From Verrucomicrobiales bacterium (GTDB lineage Bacteria > Verrucomicrobiota > Verrucomicrobiia > Limisphaerales > JAYPXF01), in NCBI GenBank assembly GCA_002715965.1, contig PBAL01000004.1:62001-126000 (forward strand): 64,000 nucleotides of DNA. The letters are read 5' to 3'. Position 1 is the stretch's first letter; every line of letters begins with the position of its first letter. The notes under the pieces were generated by a model. It ran no database searches. It saw nothing but the letters and a program-made list of their open reading frames with translations, and had not been told where the DNA came from. The translations under genes were made by a program, and so were the position numbers. This document shows positions 54,928 through 63,615 of the stretch, in pieces.

Positions 54928-55524
54928 TCAGCGGGCGAGTGAGTCCAGTCCGAGGTTCCCGACGTCGGTATCCGACGGACGCACCCGGAACAGGCTTGAA
55001 GACAGCACGCCGGCAAGAATGCCTATGGCGTGCGCCAGAGGCACGCTACGGAATGTAGCCGTGTCTCCGGCCAGCAGGGGTTGCGGTTGAAGGAATTCCA
55101 TTGTGATCTTGCTGATCAACAGGAAGGCCACGATCAACCAGATCGTCCGATTTGCCCGGTCGATAACGCCGCGGTAAGCCACACTCGCGATGCAGGCTGC
55201 GCCGATGCCGGATAATCCGCAATAGGTGCCCAGACCGGGATCGCCAAGAATCAGCCCAGGGCCGATGGCGATTATTGACACGCCAACCGTGATCACAAAT
55301 TCACGCGACGATCTCTGCTCCAAGAGTGTGCCTGCGACTGCAAATACGAGACAGTTCCAAAACAGGTGCGCGGTGTTGAAGTGCACCAGATGACAGGCGA
55401 ACAGCCTCCACGGTTCGTCATCCATCAGCAAGCGCTCGAAGCGAAGCGCGTCAGCGAGCGGGGTGATCACGTGGACGGCCAACGCCGCTGTGACCATGCC
55501 AATCGTTATCCAAGACGGTCTCAT
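54928..55524 (-). CDS. Rhombosortase (rhomboid-family intramembrane serine protease)
   Basis: A 198-residue membrane protein with about six membrane segments. The pattern WRLFACHLVHFNTAHLFWNC, GLSGIGAACIA (catalytic Ser in GLSG) and AHAIGILAGVL (catalytic His) fits the rhombosortase subfamily, which cleaves proteins bearing GlyGly-CTERM-type tails. It overlaps the rhombotarget lipoprotein gene by 4 bp, with that gene upstream. The last 25 residues are polar. The call rests on the motif order and on the neighbour. Confidence 0.87.
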   Translation of the reverse strand: MRPSWITIGMVTAALAVHVITPLADALRFERLLMDDEPWRLFACHLVHFNTAHLFWNCLVFAVAGTLLEQRSSREFVITVGVSIIAIGPGLILGDPGLGTYCGLSGIGAACIASVAYRGVIDRANRTIWLIVAFLLISKITMEFLQPQPLLAGDTATFRSVPLAHAIGILAGVLSSSLFRVRPSDTDVGNLGLDSLAR

Positions 55525-56363
55525 GACCTGCGGGCTCGATGTCCGCCGATCAGCATAAGCGCAGCAATGGCAATTCCACCCAACGCGCCGAAGTTCCCTC
55601 CACCGATATAGCCCCGTGCGTGGGTGATCTTGTACTTATCTGGCTTCTCCTTCACCCGCATCTTGAATTCGCTCAGCTCGCGATCGAGGTTCGCAATCAT
55701 CTTCGTGTTGGCGCCGGCCATTCCCTTGTCCGAATCCAGTCGCAGGCGTTCGGAGTGATTCACCAACGTCGACCTCGCCTTCACGTGACTCGTCCCCGGC
55801 GCACGAAACAGCAGCTTTCGACTGGGGATGTGAAACACGGCCGTGTCCATCATCGTGCTGGTATCGTTCTTCTCGCCCTGAATGAGAAATGCGCCGACGA
55901 CAGTCAGGTAAGACATCGTCAACCAATCCTCGTCCGTATGCTGGATCTGGTCGTAGGCGACCAGCGCGATGACCTCGACGTCAAACATCGTTCGAAGCTG
56001 CTCCAAATTATCGAAGCCCCCGCCGGGCTTCAGGTAGGTGGTGGGAATGATCTCGATGTTCTTGATGAACGGACGATCCTTGAATTGCTCGGCAACTTTC
56101 TTGAGGAACTCCTCCTTGCGTTTCTCTGAAGGCCCGGAGCCGCGAGAATACTTCTGTTTCTTCTCAGGCACGAAGGCGATGCCGACGTTCAACGGGAGTT
56201 CCATATGGGGAATGCGCGGCTGCTCCGTTCTCGCCTCACGATTCGGGTAAAGAAACTCCGTGACACTGGATCGCTGGTGGTTCTGACGGCCTTGATGAAC
56301 GGACATGCAGCCGCTTCCGAGCAGGGACAAAACCACGACGGTGGAGAGAACAGGTTGCTTCAT
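55521..56363 (-). CDS. Rhombotarget lipoprotein
   Basis: A 280-residue lipoprotein with signal and lipobox (PVLSTVVVLSLLGSGC, Cys near residue 19). The middle is an ordered domain (LPLNVGIAFVPE, FLKKVAEQFKDRPFIKNIEI, AYDQIQHTDEDWLTMSYLTV, MMDTAVFHIPSRKLLFRAPG). The C-terminal 25 residues are a GlyGly-CTERM-like signal: GGGNFGALGG, a hydrophobic stretch, then GGHRARRS. It is the presumed substrate of the rhombosortase next to it, an arrangement already defined in protein family models. An upstream ATG at 56459 is rejected because the signal starts at 56363. Confidence 0.87.
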   Translation of the reverse strand: MKQPVLSTVVVLSLLGSGCMSVHQGRQNHQRSSVTEFLYPNREARTEQPRIPHMELPLNVGIAFVPEKKQKYSRGSGPSEKRKEEFLKKVAEQFKDRPFIKNIEIIPTTYLKPGGGFDNLEQLRTMFDVEVIALVAYDQIQHTDEDWLTMSYLTVVGAFLIQGEKNDTSTMMDTAVFHIPSRKLLFRAPGTSHVKARSTLVNHSERLRLDSDKGMAGANTKMIANLDRELSEFKMRVKEKPDKYKITHARGYIGGGNFGALGGIAIAALMLIGGHRARRS

Positions 56364-56492
56364 GTCTCCACGAGTAACAAACGCACCTCGCATCGGGTAA
56401 TCGATGAAAATGATTTCAACATCGCTTCGACCGATGCCGATGTGCATGGAAGCAGGCACGATTCTGATGAATTCGGCTCTTCAGGCCTCAAC

Positions 56493-56822
56493 TCAGTGAA
56501 TCTTCGCGCTGGAAAACACGTTGAGGATCACCACGCCCACAATGATCACCGCGATCCCCAGCCAGCCAGCCGAGTCGATCTTCTGGTTGTGCAGGATCAT
56601 CCCGGCGATGGAGATCAGCACGATGCCCACGCCACTCCATATCGCGTAGACCATCCCCGTCTTGAGTTCCTTGAGGCAAAGGGAAAGGAAGTAGAACGCG
56701 CTGCCATAGCCAAGCACAACGAGCACACTCGGCAGTGTTCGTGTAAATCCATCCGAGGATTTTAACGCCAACGTTCCGACCACCTCGGAGAAAATGGCGA
56801 TGGCGAGATAGGCGAAACTCAT
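56493..56822 (-). CDS. Small multidrug resistance (SMR) family transporter
   Basis: A 109-residue protein with four membrane segments. Glu13 in AIFSEVVGTLALKSSDGFT is the essential proton and drug-binding residue, and the segment FYFLSLCLKELKTGMVYAIW followed by SGVGIVLIS is diagnostic. It works as an antiparallel dimer exporting quaternary cations or guanidinium. It starts 2 bases after the sulfatase stop, so the two are probably co-transcribed, an unusual pair. Confidence 0.93.
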   Translation of the reverse strand: MSFAYLAIAIFSEVVGTLALKSSDGFTRTLPSVLVVLGYGSAFYFLSLCLKELKTGMVYAIWSGVGIVLISIAGMILHNQKIDSAGWLGIAVIIVGVVILNVFSSAKIH

Positions 56823-56824
56823 GA

Positions 56825-58342
56825 TTACTCGACGGCTTCGATCTCAGGATTGTCAAAATACTTGGCGGGAATCCTGGCCGCTCTCTCAGGCACACGCCGG
56901 GCACCACGGTAAGACGGCCACTCGATGCGCTGGCTTTCATACCCCGCAAACTCCCAGTCGGGCCAAGTCGGGCTTTCTGCCTGAACCTCCCGATATTTCT
57001 TTCTCAGCTTGTCGGCCATGCGGGCAAAGCGGGTTGGCTCGGAAGACCTCAGGTCGGTGGTCTCGGCGATGTCGTTCTTCAGATCATACAATTCCATCTT
57101 GCCCAAACCGGCAGTCTTGATGGTCTGCTGATCTTCCTGGGCGATGCCGGCGCGATTCTTCGGCCGACCGGCAACCATCTCCGCACTCAACTTCCAGTCA
57201 CCTTCTCGGATGGCCACCTTCTGTGCACCGCTCGCCGCATAAAAGTGCCAATACATCGGCGTCGTCCGCTTGATGGGTTTGCCCTCAAACAAAGGAAGAA
57301 AACTGGCTCCGTCCAGGACGCGATCCTTGGGCGGTTCAATCTTCGCAATTTCACAAAGCGTCGGCAGAAGATCCGTGCCGATGATCGGCGTGTCCGAGAC
57401 CGTTCCCGCCTCGGTCTTGCCGGGCCAACGCATAATGCCCGGCACGCGAATCCCGCCATCGGCAATGTAGCCCTTCTTGTCCCGCAACGGACCGGACGAT
57501 CCGTTGGGATGAAAACTCGTCTTGGCCGGACCATTGTCACTCGTGAAAAAGACCAACGTGTTATCACGCAGTCCCAACTCGTCAACCGACTTCATCAATC
57601 GGCCAAACGCGTCGTCCATCTGCGTGATGTTCCCGTGATGCGGGGCATAACTTGGATCTTCCGATGGATAGAGATTTTCATACTTCGGATCCGTGGCAAT
57701 GGGCTCATGCGGTTCGTGATAGGACACGAAGAGGAAGAACGGTTTCTTCTGATCGCGCAATTCGCGCAACCAATACGCGGCTTCATCCGTGACCAGATGC
57801 GCCGCATAACCCCTAAGCGGGCCAACCGGGATTGCATTGCGCACGAAGTTGTACGGATTGCGATGATTCGGCAGGCAATTGTTCTGCGTGGCAAACCAGT
57901 GATTGAAGCCGTGGTCATTGGGCTGCGGTTGGCCGGTCAGGTTGAAGCGGCCATTCAGGTGCCATTTGCCGCTCAATGCCGTGTCATATCCCGAGTCGCG
58001 CAACAGTGTCGCGATGGTGATCTCGCTCGTCTTCACGTGCATCGGTGAAAGCATCGGGATCCAGTCGTGAATCCCGGCGCGAAACGGTGTGCGCCCGGTC
58101 ATCAAGCCCGTGCGTGACGGCGAACAATTTGGATGCGAGGAATAACAGCTTGTCAACCGAAGGCCCTCCTTTGCGAATGCGTCCAGGTTGGGCGTGTGGA
58201 GTTCTTCGTTTCCGTAACAACGCAGGTCGCCGTATCCGAGATCGTCACAGAGAACGACGATGAAGTTCGGTCGATTGTCTGCGCCCAAGGCAAGGCTCAG
58301 GGTGCAGATCAGGTACAAGAGGGACGAGGCGGACTTCAGCAT
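56825..58342 (-). CDS. Secreted sulfatase
   Basis: A 505-residue protein with a signal peptide (SASSLLYLICTLSLALGA). Metal-binding FIVVLCDDLGYGDLRCYG and the formylglycine motif C73-S-P-S-R-T-G-L-M-T-G mark a Cys-type sulfatase needing a maturase. LSGKWHLNG, FTSDNGPAKTSF and DLLPTLCEIAK are further family segments. It likely acts on sulfated polysaccharides outside the cytoplasm. It is followed by an SMR transporter gene 2 bases later. Confidence 0.95.
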   Translation of the reverse strand: MLKSASSLLYLICTLSLALGADNRPNFIVVLCDDLGYGDLRCYGNEELHTPNLDAFAKEGLRLTSCYSSHPNCSPSRTGLMTGRTPFRAGIHDWIPMLSPMHVKTSEITIATLLRDSGYDTALSGKWHLNGRFNLTGQPQPNDHGFNHWFATQNNCLPNHRNPYNFVRNAIPVGPLRGYAAHLVTDEAAYWLRELRDQKKPFFLFVSYHEPHEPIATDPKYENLYPSEDPSYAPHHGNITQMDDAFGRLMKSVDELGLRDNTLVFFTSDNGPAKTSFHPNGSSGPLRDKKGYIADGGIRVPGIMRWPGKTEAGTVSDTPIIGTDLLPTLCEIAKIEPPKDRVLDGASFLPLFEGKPIKRTTPMYWHFYAASGAQKVAIREGDWKLSAEMVAGRPKNRAGIAQEDQQTIKTAGLGKMELYDLKNDIAETTDLRSSEPTRFARMADKLRKKYREVQAESPTWPDWEFAGYESQRIEWPSYRGARRVPERAARIPAKYFDNPEIEAVE

Positions 58343-58396
58343 GGCCGGAGTCTAAGCGCAACACCCGACGACACAAGGAGGATGGAAGCTGAGAAC

Positions 58397-59671
58397 TCAG
58401 CAGTGTGCCCGCAACACCTCACCCAGACTCCGAATGCCATCACGAATGTTCTTCTCCTTGGCACTGCCAAAACTGATCCGCATCTCGTTGTCCGGCTTGC
58501 GGCGCGTCGGATCGTCGGCGTAGCAGAGTGAACCTGGAACGTAGATCACGTCGTTGGCCAAGGCGGTATTGAAGACCTTGGATTTGGTTCCGGTCTTCGC
58601 GTGCTTCGGCGTGCTGGCCCAGTAGTAGAGTCCGCCACGCGTCTCCGGCCATTCGATCGATTCAGGGAAGTGTTTGCGCATGGCGCGCTCCATGATACCG
58701 GCCTTTTTCGCATAGCGTTTGCGGAGCTGAACGAGATGCATTTCGTAACGGCCGGATTGGATCGCCCGCACAAGGACGCGTTGAACGAGATTGGCCGTTC
58801 CGAAGTCGTGATTGCCCTTCACCCGCGCGACGATTTCCATGATGTCCTTGGGCAGAACACCGAAGCCGGCGCGGATACCGGTCGCGAACGGCTTGCTGTA
58901 GGTGCTGGTGTAAAGGAGGCGGTCGCGGGAATTCCGATCGATGAGCGCAGACGGCGTGTCCTCTCCTGAAAAACGAAGCTCGCGATAAGCCGCGTCCTCC
59001 AACAGGTAGAGCGGATGACCGGCGGCCTTTTCGTAAGCGCGCAGGAGTTTCAATGCCGCGCGTTTCTTCTTCAGTGAAGTCGTGAGGCAGGCGGGATTCT
59101 GATAATATGAAACCAGGTAGAGCATCTTCACCCGCTTCAACTCGCCAGATTTCTTCAGCGCCTTGAGCGTGTTCTCCAGGTGATCGAGATCGATGCCATC
59201 CGATTCAAGCTTCACTCCGCGGCATCGGATGCCGTGGCTCTGCGCGATGCCGAGGTAGACGAAGTACGTCGGATCTTCCACCAGCACAATGTCGCCGGGA
59301 TCACACAACACTTCGCTGATCATATAGAGCAGTTGTTGGGAGCCGTTGGTGATGATCACGTCATCCGCGGAATAGGCCCGCCGTCGTCCCGGCGCGCAGG
59401 CCGCATCGAGATCAGTGAGGCGCCGGGCGGTGAGTTCGCGCAGTTCCGGATCACCGGGCGTCGGACCGTATTGCAGAGCCGACTGACCGCTGCGGGGACG
59501 GCGCATCACCTCCTCCACGATCTCCAGCGTGAAGTCGGTAGGAAGAGATTCGTTGTCCGTAAATCCCGCGGCAAGGGAGATGAGCTGTGGACGCGACAAG
59601 GCCAGGTTCATCAACCACGAGATCGGGGGCGGTTCCGTGCGCCGGCCCAATTGTGAAAGCGCGCTCTTCAT
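58397..59671 (-). CDS. PLP-dependent aminotransferase, class I/II (2-aminoadipate/MocR-like)
   Basis: A 424-residue fold-type I aminotransferase. Segments include LISLAAGFTDNESLPTDF, LQYGPTPGDPELRELTARRL, IITNGSQQLLYMISEVLCDP, PGDIVLVEDPTYFVYLGI and the PLP Lys in LYTSTYSKPFATGIRAGFGV. The R-I-S-F-G end is present. It lacks the GntR domain of MocR regulators. The substrate is not evident; LysN-type 2-aminoadipate transaminases are the closest pattern. Its start overlaps the hydrolase stop by 4 bp. Confidence 0.87.
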   Translation of the reverse strand: MKSALSQLGRRTEPPPISWLMNLALSRPQLISLAAGFTDNESLPTDFTLEIVEEVMRRPRSGQSALQYGPTPGDPELRELTARRLTDLDAACAPGRRRAYSADDVIITNGSQQLLYMISEVLCDPGDIVLVEDPTYFVYLGIAQSHGIRCRGVKLESDGIDLDHLENTLKALKKSGELKRVKMLYLVSYYQNPACLTTSLKKKRAALKLLRAYEKAAGHPLYLLEDAAYRELRFSGEDTPSALIDRNSRDRLLYTSTYSKPFATGIRAGFGVLPKDIMEIVARVKGNHDFGTANLVQRVLVRAIQSGRYEMHLVQLRKRYAKKAGIMERAMRKHFPESIEWPETRGGLYYWASTPKHAKTGTKSKVFNTALANDVIYVPGSLCYADDPTRRKPDNEMRISFGSAKEKNIRDGIRSLGEVLRAHC

Positions 59672-60561
59672 TTCGCCTTCTGATCCGACATCAGTTTCAA
59701 TGCGGCCCTCAGTCCTTCCTTGAACTTCTCCGGCGCGGCAAACACACCATCGTTGTGGCCACCTTCCTGTTCGACAAAGATCTTGGGTTCATTGGCTGCC
59801 GCGAAATTCTTCTCCGAATGATGAAAGGGGATGATGTTGTCGTCCTTGGCGTGCATGACCACCACTGGACACTTGATTTCGGGCAGGCGCGAATGCGTGT
59901 CGTAGTGAATCGAGGCAAGGTAACGCACGGGCAGGAACGGGAACCACTCCGCTCCGACGTCCGGTGTGCTGGTGAAGGAACAATTAAGGATGAGTGCGCC
60001 GACCTTGCGATCCAACGCAACCCTGCTGGCGACCCCGCCACCCAACGACTCGCCCCACGCGATGATTTGCTGCCCGGTAAAACCGCGCTCGATCACCCAG
60101 TCGTAAGCCGCAAACGCGTCGTGGTAAGTCCCGTCCTCATCCACTTCACCTTCACTCTGACCATACCCTCGATAGTCGAAGGTCATGATGTTTACACCCA
60201 GTTCCAGGAGCAGGCGATAGTGCGGACCGCGGCTCGTCAGGTTCCCGCCATTGCCGTGGCAATAGAGCACGACGCAGTCAGAATTCTCAGAGTCTCCCTT
60301 CGCCGGAATAAACCAGGCATGAAGTTTCGTATCGTCCGCGCTGACCAAGAACAGATCTTCACCGTCGTTGCTCAAATCGGTAATCGCCGAATCCGCCTGC
60401 CGGCTCGGGTGGTAGACATTGGCGTATTCGAATTTGCGGAGCATCAGCTTGGCGACGACCAGTCCGGCCAAGACTAGGAGCAGCACTCCCAATAGGCCAG
60501 CGCGTTTGGCCTTTGGCGAAGGTCCGGGTCTATTGTCCGCGGTTTTTTCTGCGCCGCTCAC
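59668..60561 (-). CDS. Membrane-anchored alpha/beta hydrolase
   Basis: A 297-residue protein with one N-terminal membrane segment (GLLGVLLLVLAGLVVAKLML) followed by an alpha/beta hydrolase domain. DCVVLYCHGNGGNLTSRGPH is the oxyanion region, GVNIMTFDYRGYGQSEGEVD follows, and the nucleophile Ser is in IAWGESLGGGVASRVAL. The acid and His are in PVVVMHAKDDNIIPF and EGGHNDGV. It resembles BEM46/YfhR proteins, whose substrates are unknown. It is in an operon with the aminotransferase (4-bp overlap) and a small gene upstream. Confidence 0.92.
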   Translation of the reverse strand: MSGAEKTADNRPGPSPKAKRAGLLGVLLLVLAGLVVAKLMLRKFEYANVYHPSRQADSAITDLSNDGEDLFLVSADDTKLHAWFIPAKGDSENSDCVVLYCHGNGGNLTSRGPHYRLLLELGVNIMTFDYRGYGQSEGEVDEDGTYHDAFAAYDWVIERGFTGQQIIAWGESLGGGVASRVALDRKVGALILNCSFTSTPDVGAEWFPFLPVRYLASIHYDTHSRLPEIKCPVVVMHAKDDNIIPFHHSEKNFAAANEPKIFVEQEGGHNDGVFAAPEKFKEGLRAALKLMSDQKAK

Positions 60562-60573
60562 GGGATGCTTCGA

Positions 60574-60807
60574 TCAAGGTGCGTCTTGGGAATCATCAAG
60601 TTCCAGCTGCACGCGATTGGAGTAATCGGCGACGATTTGTTGGATGCCCCCCGCACGGTTCGGAAGACCGGAGAACAGTGCACGAAACTGCTCTTGATGC
60701 TGTCCGATCAACTGCTTCATGGACGCTTCCAATTCGGCGTCACCGGCATTGGAGTGCTTCACCATGTTTCGAAGAGTGGAGATCTCCGCCTGCATAAAAA
60801 GGGCCAA
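60574..60807 (-). CDS. Small hypothetical protein
   Basis: A 77-residue soluble, mostly helical protein (AEISTLRNMVKHSNAGDAEL, IGQHQEQFRALFSGLPNRAG, then an acidic end). It starts 12 bases upstream of the hydrolase in the same direction and may be translated with it. No domain is recognised, and the start could lie further upstream within the 136-base gap to the sulfatase gene. Confidence 0.5.
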   Translation of the reverse strand: MALFMQAEISTLRNMVKHSNAGDAELEASMKQLIGQHQEQFRALFSGLPNRAGGIQQIVADYSNRVQLELDDSQDAP

Positions 60808-60943
60808 TGGATCAATAATTCCAGATGTCGCGCCCTGGCTTCCAGCGCATCGGACGTGGTCGAACTCACGCTCGCGATCATCCGTCCATGCACGAAATTA
60901 GGCAATCTTTGCAGGCCGCGCAATGTTGGGACAATTGCTGTGG

Positions 60944-62329
60944 TCAATTTCCCCAGTTCCCCTGAATCAATTTCTTCAGCCGCGCCATCGTGCCGGCGTG
61001 TTGCTTCACGCCCGCCAAATTGTTCATCTCCAATGGGTCGTTTTCCTGATCGTAAAGTTCGACACCCTGATCACCGCCATGCGCACCCCACTCAACATAA
61101 CGCCAACGCGGTGTGCGAACGCTGTATCCGGGCGCCGTCCGAAACTTGGTCTGGATGAACGCCGGGCGATTCCATTCGGCTTTGGGATTCTTCAGCAGCT
61201 TCACCAGGCTGACGCCGTCTAGATTCTCGGGTCTTGTCAATCCGGCGAGTTCGGCAAGTGTGGGATAGATGTCCACGAACTCCACGATGCGTTTGCAATC
61301 GGACGTTCCCGGTTCGATCCCGGGTGCATCGATGATGAGTGGTGCGCGGGCGGATTCTTCAAAGAGACTGTTCTTTCGCCAAAGACCGTGTTCGCCGAGG
61401 TGGTAGCCATGATCGCCCCACAGAACGACGATCGTGTTGCCGCGCAATCCGAGTCGATCGACTGCGGCCATCAGACGCCCGATCTGGACATCGACGAAGG
61501 AAACACAGGCGTCGTAAGCAAGGATGCATTCGCGCGCTTCGCGTTCCGTCGTTCCGAAATTTGGCCATTGGGACGTGGAGGCCAGGGAGGCCGAAGGCAC
61601 AGTTTCGCGGTAGTTCTCCGGCAGCGGGGATAGGGGCGTTTTATCAATGTCGTAGAAGCCGAAGTATTTCTTGGGCGCGATGTAGGGAATGTGAGGCCGA
61701 TACAAACCCGCAGCGATGAAGAACGGTTCGTCCTTGTGCTCTTCCAGAAGCTTGATGGTTTCATCGACCACCTTGCCATCGGTTTGTTCGGCATCCGTCC
61801 CTTCCGCCTTCAGGAAACACATCTGGTCGGGCAAGGGGAGCTGAGGTGTGTAGACGGTGAGCAGATGTTCCTCGTCCTTGTCGCGGCCCCGCGGATTCAC
61901 CACATGTTGCCAGGATGCGGGATCGTCCGGACCGCTCCTGCCGATGTGGGGCGGATTGGCCTGGTGATAAATCTTCCCGACCCGCGCAACGTAATAGCCG
62001 TTCTGCATGAACAATTGCGGCAGGGTGACGGCGTGTGGAACGAAGTTGCGGAAGAAGGCATGGTTGCTCAGCACGCCGGTCGTGTTCGGACGCAGGCCGG
62101 TCATTACCGAGGTCCGGCTCGGACCGCAGCTCGGGTATTGGCAATAGGCGCGATCAAAACGAACGCCCTGCCGCGCGAGTTTGTCAATGTGCGGTGAGAC
62201 GATGTGGTCGAAGCCGTAACAACCCAGACGCGTGTTAAGATCGTCGATCGCAATAAACAGGACGTTCGGGCGCTTTGCCTGAGTGGAGAGAGCAAGCAGG
62301 CAGAGCAGCAGGAAAACGCGTGGAATCAT
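60944..62329 (-). CDS. Secreted sulfatase (iduronate-2-sulfatase type)
   Basis: A 461-residue protein with a signal peptide (MIPRVFLLLCLLALSTQA). The metal site is PNVLFIAIDDLNTRLGCYG and the formylglycine motif C68-G-P-S-R-T-S-V-M-T-G follows YCQYPSC. The YRPHIPYIAPKKYF, LWGDHGYHLGEHGLWRKNSL and FVDIYPTLAELAGL segments are those of IDS-like sulfatases. Substrates are probably glycosaminoglycan- or fucoidan-like glycans, but this is inference. The start at 62329 is chosen for the signal peptide over 62422. Confidence 0.95.
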   Translation of the reverse strand: MIPRVFLLLCLLALSTQAKRPNVLFIAIDDLNTRLGCYGFDHIVSPHIDKLARQGVRFDRAYCQYPSCGPSRTSVMTGLRPNTTGVLSNHAFFRNFVPHAVTLPQLFMQNGYYVARVGKIYHQANPPHIGRSGPDDPASWQHVVNPRGRDKDEEHLLTVYTPQLPLPDQMCFLKAEGTDAEQTDGKVVDETIKLLEEHKDEPFFIAAGLYRPHIPYIAPKKYFGFYDIDKTPLSPLPENYRETVPSASLASTSQWPNFGTTEREARECILAYDACVSFVDVQIGRLMAAVDRLGLRGNTIVVLWGDHGYHLGEHGLWRKNSLFEESARAPLIIDAPGIEPGTSDCKRIVEFVDIYPTLAELAGLTRPENLDGVSLVKLLKNPKAEWNRPAFIQTKFRTAPGYSVRTPRWRYVEWGAHGGDQGVELYDQENDPLEMNNLAGVKQHAGTMARLKKLIQGNWGN

Positions 62330-62382
62330 GGGAAGGATGTTTCTGGAAGTGGGTGGAGATGCAAGCCAGCAATGCGGAAGTT

Positions 62383-62448
62383 GTAGCAGCGAGCGTGAGC
62401 GAGCAGATACACCGCAGCCCAATTCTGCTCGCTCACGCTCGCTGCTAC
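62383..62448. repeat. Perfect 25-bp inverted repeat between a sulfatase gene and moxR
   Basis: GTAGCAGCGAGCGTGAGCGA with five more bases (62383-62407) is reverse-complemented exactly at 62424-62448, with a 16-base loop. The two genes are divergent, so it is not an ordinary terminator. It looks like a REP/ERIC-type palindrome. Confidence 0.75.
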
Positions 62449-62510
62449 GTTGGCGCCTCAGAATGAGGCTGGGGTTTTGAAGCTTGGAATCTCCTCCCTG
62501 ATTTCCCCCA

Positions 62511-62539
62511 TCGACACACTTTTGGCGCGTCGCTATCTT
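62511..62539 (+). promoter_or_regulatory. Sigma70-like promoter for moxR
   Basis: TCGACA (62511-62516) and TATCTT (62534-62539) are separated by 17 bases and lie 38 bases before the moxR ATG. The match is good but untested. Confidence 0.45.
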
Positions 62540-62577
62540 CCGCGCACCCAGATCGGGAAATTTTCAGGCCAATACTT

Positions 62578-63615
62578 ATGTCTACCCAAACCACGGAAAA
62601 ACCGCCCGCAGCGAGCGAAGCGGATGTCGCGGCGATTGATGAATTGCGCGACTTGTATCAGAAGCTGAGAGAGGAAATCGCGAAGGTCATTGTCGGACAG
62701 GAAAAAGTCGTCGAACAGCTCCTGATCGCCGTGCTTTCCAAGGGGCATGCGCTGCTGATGGGCGTGCCCGGTCTTGCAAAGACGACGATGGTCCACGCGC
62801 TCGCCGACGTCATGTCGCTGGACTTCAATCGGATTCAATTCACGCCAGACCTCATGCCCAGTGACATCACGGGCACGGACATTCTCCAGGAAACCGATAC
62901 GCCGGGCAAACGCGAGTTCCAGTTCGTGAAGGGCCCGCTCTTCGCCAACATTGTTCTCGCCGACGAAATCAACCGCACTCCGCCCAAGACCCAGTCGGCG
63001 CTTCTCGAAGCGATGCAGGAGCACAAAGTGACAGCGAGCGGCAAGGTGTTCGGGTTGCCGAGTCCCTTCTTCGTGTTGGCCACGCAGAACCCGATCGAGC
63101 AGGAAGGCACGTATCAGCTTCCCGAAGCGCAGTTGGATCGTTTCATGTTCTTTATCCAGGTTGGTTACCCGAGCGCGGAAGAGGAGAAGCAGATTGCACG
63201 TTCGACCACCGGCGGTTCGCAGGCGGACCTCAACAAGTTGATCTCCGGTGAAAAAGTCTTGGAGTTTCAGGAACTGATCCAACGCGTTCCCGTTCCCGAT
63301 CACATCTATGATGCAGCGGTTGAACTCGTGCGTCGCACGCGTCCTGATGCCGAGGAAGCGCCGGAGTGGATCAAGCGCTGGGTAACCTGGGGCGCAGGTC
63401 CGCGCGCGGTGCAATACCTGATTCGCGGCGCCAAGGCCCATGCCGTCCTGCACGGCAGTTACCTCGTGCGCATGGAGGACATCGAAGCCGTCGCCCAACC
63501 CGTGTTGAGGCATCGAATCCTGACGAATTTCCAGGCGCAGACCGAAGGCGTAACCAGCACGGACATCATCGATCGTCTGGTGGAGGAGTTGCGCAAGGAA
63601 GAACTCCGTGGCTGA
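62578..63615 (+). CDS. MoxR-type AAA+ ATPase
   Basis: A 345-residue cytoplasmic ATPase. Walker A is LLMGVPGLAKTTMVHALAD (about residue 60), Walker B is IVLADEINRTPPKTQSALL, and the sensor segments ATQNPIEQEGTYQLPEAQLD, RFMFFIQVGYPS and the AAA lid follow. MoxR proteins act with a DUF58/von Willebrand-type partner, often in activating membrane complexes. Here the DUF58 gene follows with an 8-base overlap, the usual order. Confidence 0.97.
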   Translation: MSTQTTEKPPAASEADVAAIDELRDLYQKLREEIAKVIVGQEKVVEQLLIAVLSKGHALLMGVPGLAKTTMVHALADVMSLDFNRIQFTPDLMPSDITGTDILQETDTPGKREFQFVKGPLFANIVLADEINRTPPKTQSALLEAMQEHKVTASGKVFGLPSPFFVLATQNPIEQEGTYQLPEAQLDRFMFFIQVGYPSAEEEKQIARSTTGGSQADLNKLISGEKVLEFQELIQRVPVPDHIYDAAVELVRRTRPDAEEAPEWIKRWVTWGAGPRAVQYLIRGAKAHAVLHGSYLVRMEDIEAVAQPVLRHRILTNFQAQTEGVTSTDIIDRLVEELRKEELRG

